From contig NZ_LAZS01000005.1 in the NCBI RefSeq assembly GCF_002007205.1, positions 496,001 through 560,000 of the forward strand: DNA of 64,000 bases, in the 5' to 3' direction. Source of the DNA: Ensifer adhaerens. Lineage in GTDB: Bacteria > Pseudomonadota > Alphaproteobacteria > Rhizobiales > Rhizobiaceae. The notes below the pieces were generated by a model. It did not search any database. It was given only the letters and a program-made list of their open reading frames with translations, and was not told where the DNA came from. Position numbers and translations under genes: made by a program. This document shows positions 59,970 through 64,000 of this stretch, one piece after another. Numbering within the stretch: position 1 is the stretch's first letter; each line of letters starts with the position of its first letter.

Positions 59970-61582
59970 AAGTCGAGCTGAAACCCGGAAGGATCGGGCA
60001 GAGCAATCGCGGTGCAGTCAGCATTGGCAGGCCGCAGACCTCGCAACCCATTACCTTTCCGGCCCCCAGGAATGGTCTGGTGACGACGGCCGACATGGCC
60101 TCGCAACAGTCGGGCTCGGCGACCGTTCTTCGCAACTTCCTCCCGACGCTTGTTGGTTGCCGCATTCGCGGCGGCTCACAGAAACGCGGGCGCGCGGCCG
60201 ATGGGGGCGCGATCCGCAGTGCCTTCAAGTACAAATACGGTTCGTTCGAAAAGCTGTTCATGGCCACCGATACGGCCATCTACGACATGACCTCTCCGGC
60301 AGCCCCGCCTGCGACGACGGCCGCCGCCGTCGAGGGGCTTTCCGGTGGCGACTGGTGCACCTTCCAGCACACCAATGCGGGGAGCTCGTTTCTCATCTGC
60401 CTCAACGGCGCCGACCCGCGCCGGGTTTACAACGGCAGCACCTGGATGACGACACCGGCGATCACCTTTACCGACGAGACGACGATGGCGCAGCTGAATT
60501 ACGGCTGGCTGTTCAAGAACCGGGAGTTCTTTCTGAAGAACGCCACGCTCGACGCCTACTACCTGCCGGTCAACTCGATCGGCGGCGCGGCCAAGCTGTT
60601 TCCACTCGGCGGGGTGATGAAGAAAGGCGGCTCGCTGCTGACAGGTTTCTCCTGGTCGCTCGAAAGCGGCGACGGGCTTTCCGATCTCTGTGTTTTCGTT
60701 TCGACCGAGGGGGAGGTGGCTGTCTATGCCGGGTCGGATCCCAGCGACGCCAACAGCTTTGCCCTAAAGGGCGTTTACCAGATCGGTCGGCCGCTCGGCA
60801 AAAATGCCTGGATCCGCGCTGGCGGCGATATCCTGATCGCCACCAGCGACGGGCTGACGCCGATCTCGCAGGTGTTCCAGCGTGATCGCCAGGCGCTGAG
60901 CCAGGTCTCGATTTCGCGGCCGATCGAAGACGACTGGCGGCGCGCGGCGAACGCGACCGGGGCGGGCTGGGTGGTGAAACAGTGGCCGGAACAGAACCTC
61001 GTCTTCATCGCGTTTCCTGCCAACAGCGTCGTCATCGATACGACCTTCGTGCTGAACGTGCTGAGCGGCCGCTGGTCGACGATCAGCAATTGGGAGGCAA
61101 GCTGCTACGAGACACTTCAGGGCGGACTGTTCTTCGGTTCGACCGGCGGCTTTTGCTGGCAGGGCGACACGACCGGGACCGATGACGGACTTGCCTTTAC
61201 CGCCGCCTACCTCTCGCAGTTTACGCCGGCGACGCAATTTGGGCAGCGGGCACGGGCCACGCTCGCCCACATGTTCTTCCGGGCGAAAAGCAAGCCGAAG
61301 GTGCGGCTCTTTGCGCGTGCCGATTTCGACAGGACGATCCCGCCATCCGACCAGGTAACGATCGGCGATGCGGCTGCGTCGGAATGGGACGTCGGGCTAT
61401 GGGACAAGGCGGTGTGGGATGCTCTGACGCAGCAGCTTCGCTACAGCTTTCGCCAGAACGTACGGGCAGCAGGCGACATGCTGGCGGTCGGTTGCGCCAT
61501 CACCTCGGGTGGCGAGGTGAGGCTCGATCTCGAGGTGGACCTCTCGACACTGCAGGTGGAAGCCGGGGAGGCGAGCGCATGA
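59966..61582 (+). CDS. Tail nozzle/stabilisation protein
   Basis: 538 residues, nearly all beta structure with repeated propeller-like blades (FKYKYGSFEKLFMATDTAIY, LNYGWLFKNREFFLKNATLD, LPLGKNAWIRAGGDILIA-type strands). The start has NFLPTLVGCRIRGGSQKRG, a hallmark of P22 gp10-like nozzles. It closes the DNA channel beneath the adaptors. Confidence 0.82.
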   Translation: MKVELKPGRIGQSNRGAVSIGRPQTSQPITFPAPRNGLVTTADMASQQSGSATVLRNFLPTLVGCRIRGGSQKRGRAADGGAIRSAFKYKYGSFEKLFMATDTAIYDMTSPAAPPATTAAAVEGLSGGDWCTFQHTNAGSSFLICLNGADPRRVYNGSTWMTTPAITFTDETTMAQLNYGWLFKNREFFLKNATLDAYYLPVNSIGGAAKLFPLGGVMKKGGSLLTGFSWSLESGDGLSDLCVFVSTEGEVAVYAGSDPSDANSFALKGVYQIGRPLGKNAWIRAGGDILIATSDGLTPISQVFQRDRQALSQVSISRPIEDDWRRAANATGAGWVVKQWPEQNLVFIAFPANSVVIDTTFVLNVLSGRWSTISNWEASCYETLQGGLFFGSTGGFCWQGDTTGTDDGLAFTAAYLSQFTPATQFGQRARATLAHMFFRAKSKPKVRLFARADFDRTIPPSDQVTIGDAAASEWDVGLWDKAVWDALTQQLRYSFRQNVRAAGDMLAVGCAITSGGEVRLDLEVDLSTLQVEAGEASA

Positions 61583-62025
61583 GGATCGCCTGGGGTGGCG
61601 CCCGTGACCTCGCAGCGAACCAGACGATCGCCGATTTCGTCGCCGGCCAGATCGTTGGCTGCGAACGCGGCTTTGCCGATTTTACCACTATGGGCGTGCT
61701 CGAAAACGATGCGCTCGTCGCCGGCGTGGTGTTTCACAACTATGCGCCGGAGGCGGGCGTCATCGAGCTCTCGGCGTCTTCGACCAGCAAACGCTGGCTG
61801 ACGCGCCCGGTGCTCAAGGCCATGTTTGGCTACCCTTTCGATGAGGTCGGCTGCCAGATGGTGGTTCTCAGGGTCTCCGAACGCAATAGCGGCATGATCG
61901 CGATTGCCGAGCGCTTCGGCTTTTCGCCCCATCGCATTCCCCGCCTTCGCGGGCGGGCAGAAGCAGAAATCATCTTCACACTCACAGACAACGACTGGCG
62001 GAACCATCCCGCCAACCAGAGGTAG
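61579..62025 (+). CDS. GNAT-like acetyltransferase of phage tail region
   Basis: 148 residues. VLENDALVAGVVFHNYAPEA and GVIELSASSTSKRWL are the central strands, and VVLRVSERNSGMIAIAERFG the acetyl-CoA-binding turn and helix. A GNAT gene between nozzle and fibre genes is common in these phages, but its target is unknown. Overlaps the nozzle stop by 4 bases. Confidence 0.82.
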   Translation: MRIAWGGARDLAANQTIADFVAGQIVGCERGFADFTTMGVLENDALVAGVVFHNYAPEAGVIELSASSTSKRWLTRPVLKAMFGYPFDEVGCQMVVLRVSERNSGMIAIAERFGFSPHRIPRLRGRAEAEIIFTLTDNDWRNHPANQR

Positions 62026-62030
62026 GCACC

Positions 62031-63554
62031 ATGGGAAAACCCAAAGCTCCGAAGCCGCCGGATCCGCGCGAAACCGCGTCGGCGCAGACCGCAGCCAACA
62101 TCGGAACCGCAATAGCCAATGGGACACTCGGCAACATCAACCAGGTAACGCCCGACGGTAGCCTGACTTACTCCCAGACGGGTTCGACGAAGTGGGCCGA
62201 CCCGCTGAACGGCAAGGTCTACGACTTGCCGAACTGGACTGCGACGCAGACACTCTCGCCGGCGCAGCAGGCGATCAAGGACCAGACAGACGCGGCCGAA
62301 AAGAACATGGCGACGCTCGCCAACAACCAGTCGGCGCGGCTGAACGATCTGCTCGGGCGCCCGATCGATCTTTCGGGCGCGCCGGCTGCCGGCAACCCCA
62401 GCACAATCAACCTGCCGCAGTACCAGCAATATGGTCCGGGCCCGACGCTGCAGACGACGCTGCCGAACACCGGGAACGTTCAAGGCGCAGTTGCGAACGC
62501 CGGTGCAATACAGACTTCGCTCGGCAACGCTGGGGAGGTTAAGCGAAATTACGAGACCAACTTCGACACCAAGCGCTACGAGGATGCGCTGATGGCGCGC
62601 ATGAACCCGCAACTCGACCGGGACCGCGCGGCGCTGGAAACACAGCTTGCCAACCAGGGGCTGCAGCCGGGCTCCGAAGCCTATAACCGGGCGATCGACC
62701 AGGCAAGCCGGCAGGCGAACGACGCCCGGTTCGGGGCAATCCTTAATGCGGGGCAGGAGCAATCCCGTCTTGTCGGGCTGGCGCAGCAAGCCGCCTCCTT
62801 CGAGAATGCGGCACAACAGCAGGCTCATGGCCAGATGCTGCAAAGCGGCCAGTTCGCCAACCAGGCGCAGAACCAACAGTACACACAGAATGCCAACAAT
62901 ATGCAACTGGCGAATGCGGCGCAGCAGCAGAACTTCAACCAGGCGCTGGCAGCGGCGGGATTCAGCAACGACGCCCTGCAGCAGATGCACCAGAACAGCC
63001 AATCGACGGCGGCAGCGAACAATACATTGAAGGACCAGACCTTCAACGCCCAGCAGGCGCAGCTCGCGGCACAGAACGCGGCGCGGACGCAATATCTCAA
63101 CGAGATGTATGCCCAGCGCAACCAGCCGATCAACGAGATCTCCAGCCTGCTTTCGGGCGCCCAGGTGAGCAACCCGAACTTCGTGCCGACGCAAGGGCAG
63201 AGGATCGCGCCGGTGGACTATGCCGGTATGGTGCAGCAGGACTATCAGAACCGAGTAGCTGCTTACAACGACAGGCGCGAGGGCATTGGAGGCATGATGC
63301 AGAACTTCCTCGGCCTGCTGCCCAAGCCATCGGATCGACGCCTGAAGAAGAACATCAAGAAGGTCGGCAAGCTCGACGGACATTCGCTCTACGAGTACCG
63401 CTACAGGGATGAGCCGGGGCGTGGCCCGAAACATGTCGGCGTGATGGCGCAGGAGGTGGAAAAGACCCGCCCGGATGCCGTCAGTCGCGGCCCGGACGGC
63501 ATGCGTAGTGTCGACTACGGACGGCTTTTCGCCGCGGGACGGAAGAAGCGGTAG
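62031..63554 (+). CDS. Virion protein with S74-type intramolecular chaperone
   Basis: 507 residues. The N-terminus KPPDPRETASAQTAANIGTA and DGSLTYSQTG is conserved in podophage internal/tail proteins. Residues about 170-400 are a long Q/N/A-rich coiled coil. The C-terminus SDRRLKKNIKKVGKLDGHSL, YEYRY and VGVMAQEVEKTRPDAV is a peptidase S74 chaperone that trims itself after trimer folding. Likely a fibre-linked or ejected protein. Confidence 0.85.
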   Translation: MGKPKAPKPPDPRETASAQTAANIGTAIANGTLGNINQVTPDGSLTYSQTGSTKWADPLNGKVYDLPNWTATQTLSPAQQAIKDQTDAAEKNMATLANNQSARLNDLLGRPIDLSGAPAAGNPSTINLPQYQQYGPGPTLQTTLPNTGNVQGAVANAGAIQTSLGNAGEVKRNYETNFDTKRYEDALMARMNPQLDRDRAALETQLANQGLQPGSEAYNRAIDQASRQANDARFGAILNAGQEQSRLVGLAQQAASFENAAQQQAHGQMLQSGQFANQAQNQQYTQNANNMQLANAAQQQNFNQALAAAGFSNDALQQMHQNSQSTAAANNTLKDQTFNAQQAQLAAQNAARTQYLNEMYAQRNQPINEISSLLSGAQVSNPNFVPTQGQRIAPVDYAGMVQQDYQNRVAAYNDRREGIGGMMQNFLGLLPKPSDRRLKKNIKKVGKLDGHSLYEYRYRDEPGRGPKHVGVMAQEVEKTRPDAVSRGPDGMRSVDYGRLFAAGRKKR

Positions 63555-63665
63555 CCCCCGACTGAGCGCCTTCGAGACGAGAAAAAACCTCAATAGCTGA
63601 AGCGCTCGGGCGTCCGGTTCAACCAAACGCCGAGCGCTCGGTGGACGCTTTCATGGAGAAACCCC

Positions 63666-64000
63666 ATGCCCAGAACTGGCGGCGTTTATTCGCCTCCCGC
63701 CGGCACCAAAGGCGTGCCGAACACGACCATTCAAAGCGTGCCCTACAACACGCTGATCGATGACCTGACAGCCGACGCCAACGCGCCGCGCCCCGTGACC
63801 GCTGGCGGGACGGGCGCAACCTCGGCAAGCGCTGCGCGCACGGCGCTCGGGCTTGAGATCGGCACGAAAGTGCAGGCCCAGAACGCAGGTTTGCAATCGA
63901 TCGCCGGTCTTACGACCGTAGAGAACAACATGCTCTACACGACAGGCAGCGACCTTTACGCAACCACGGCGCTGACGCCGTTTGCCAGGACCATCCTCGA
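63666..64000 (+). CDS. Tail fibre protein (partial, runs off right edge)
   Basis: 111 residues visible. VPYNTLIDDLTADANAPRPV followed by TAGGTGATSASAARTALGLE is a fibre N-terminal signature, with the GGTGATSA repeat typical of phage fibres. GAGAAACC precedes the ATG. Host-receptor part lies outside the window. Confidence 0.82.
   Translation, partial: MPRTGGVYSPPAGTKGVPNTTIQSVPYNTLIDDLTADANAPRPVTAGGTGATSASAARTALGLEIGTKVQAQNAGLQSIAGLTTVENNMLYTTGSDLYATTALTPFARTIL

Larger units (their letters stand above)
32713..64000 (+). mobile_element. Podovirus-like prophage late operon with cargo arrays
   Basis: Terminase small and large, portal, scaffold, SU10-type capsid, adaptors, nozzle, fibre/chaperone and tail fibre genes lie on one strand in canonical order. 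They are interrupted by cargo after terminase, after portal and after capsid. Continues past the right edge. Confidence 0.85.

Noticed and set aside
61579-62025. Toxin-type GNAT with antitoxin partner
   Set aside because: No antitoxin-like neighbour; position matches the routine phage GNAT gene between nozzle and fibre genes.

Overview
The window looks like chromosome from a Rhizobiales bacterium, most likely Rhizobiaceae (Sinorhizobium/Ensifer or Rhizobium). The DUF1127 protein, BA14K-type protein, entericidin-like lipoprotein, high G+C codon use and rhizobial-style intergenic palindromes all fit. No species call is made.

Region 1, 1-10055: an integrated phage-satellite-like island. A tyrosine integrase (8672-9862) sits beside a 3' half of tRNA-Lys(CTT) at 10006-10055, which marks the right attachment site; the intact tRNA should lie left of the window. 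Reading leftward on the minus strand come an AlpA-type regulator, small proteins, a zinc-finger/Toprim primase, a RepA-like helicase, a ParB/MT-A70 methyltransferase, small proteins and an HK97-fold capsid gene running off the left edge. An A+T-richer plus-strand pair (AAA ATPase plus PIN-like protein, 1728-3439) sits inside it as probable defence cargo.

Region 2, 10056-18100: ordinary chromosomal genes (DUF1127, GMC oxidoreductase plus methyltransferase, glycosyltransferase, small secreted and lipoproteins, entericidin, cysteine-cluster protein, membrane protein).

Region 3, 18140-24152: the early block of a second prophage, with an S24 (CI-like) repressor, two clusters of TAGGA/TCCTA operators 2 kb apart, and early genes including one with a DnaA-C-like DNA-binding domain. 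Region 4, 24310-32529: a block of host-like genes (cupin, SIS isomerase, SGNH hydrolase, dienelactone hydrolase, D-Ala-D-Ala ligase, BA14K, small lipoproteins, a frameshifted TonB-like gene, Sel1 protein) separating the early block from the late one.

Region 5, 32713-64000: the late operon of a podovirus-like prophage: small and large terminase, portal, scaffold, SU10-type capsid, two adaptors, nozzle, acetyltransferase, S74-type fibre/chaperone protein and the start of a tail fibre.

The most unusual feature is cargo at three points in that late operon: after terminase (34761-35933), after portal (38109-48921) and after capsid (51922-57952). Each cargo block ends in, or contains, partial copies of the structural gene just upstream of it. 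The portal and capsid blocks hold stacked toxin-like/immunity-like pairs. Putative wall-degrading effectors (permuted papain-like, Tlde1-like, tail-lysozyme-like) are followed by membrane or secreted partners, and a probably cytoplasmic HGHGH effector by leaderless partners. The effectors share an N-terminal RDFG...LP motif or a C-terminal FW-L-PG...WRE tail. I propose a phage-borne toxin/immunity array that grows by recombination at duplicated structural-gene ends. Domain and function calls for the cargo are inference from reading the sequence; no searches were run.
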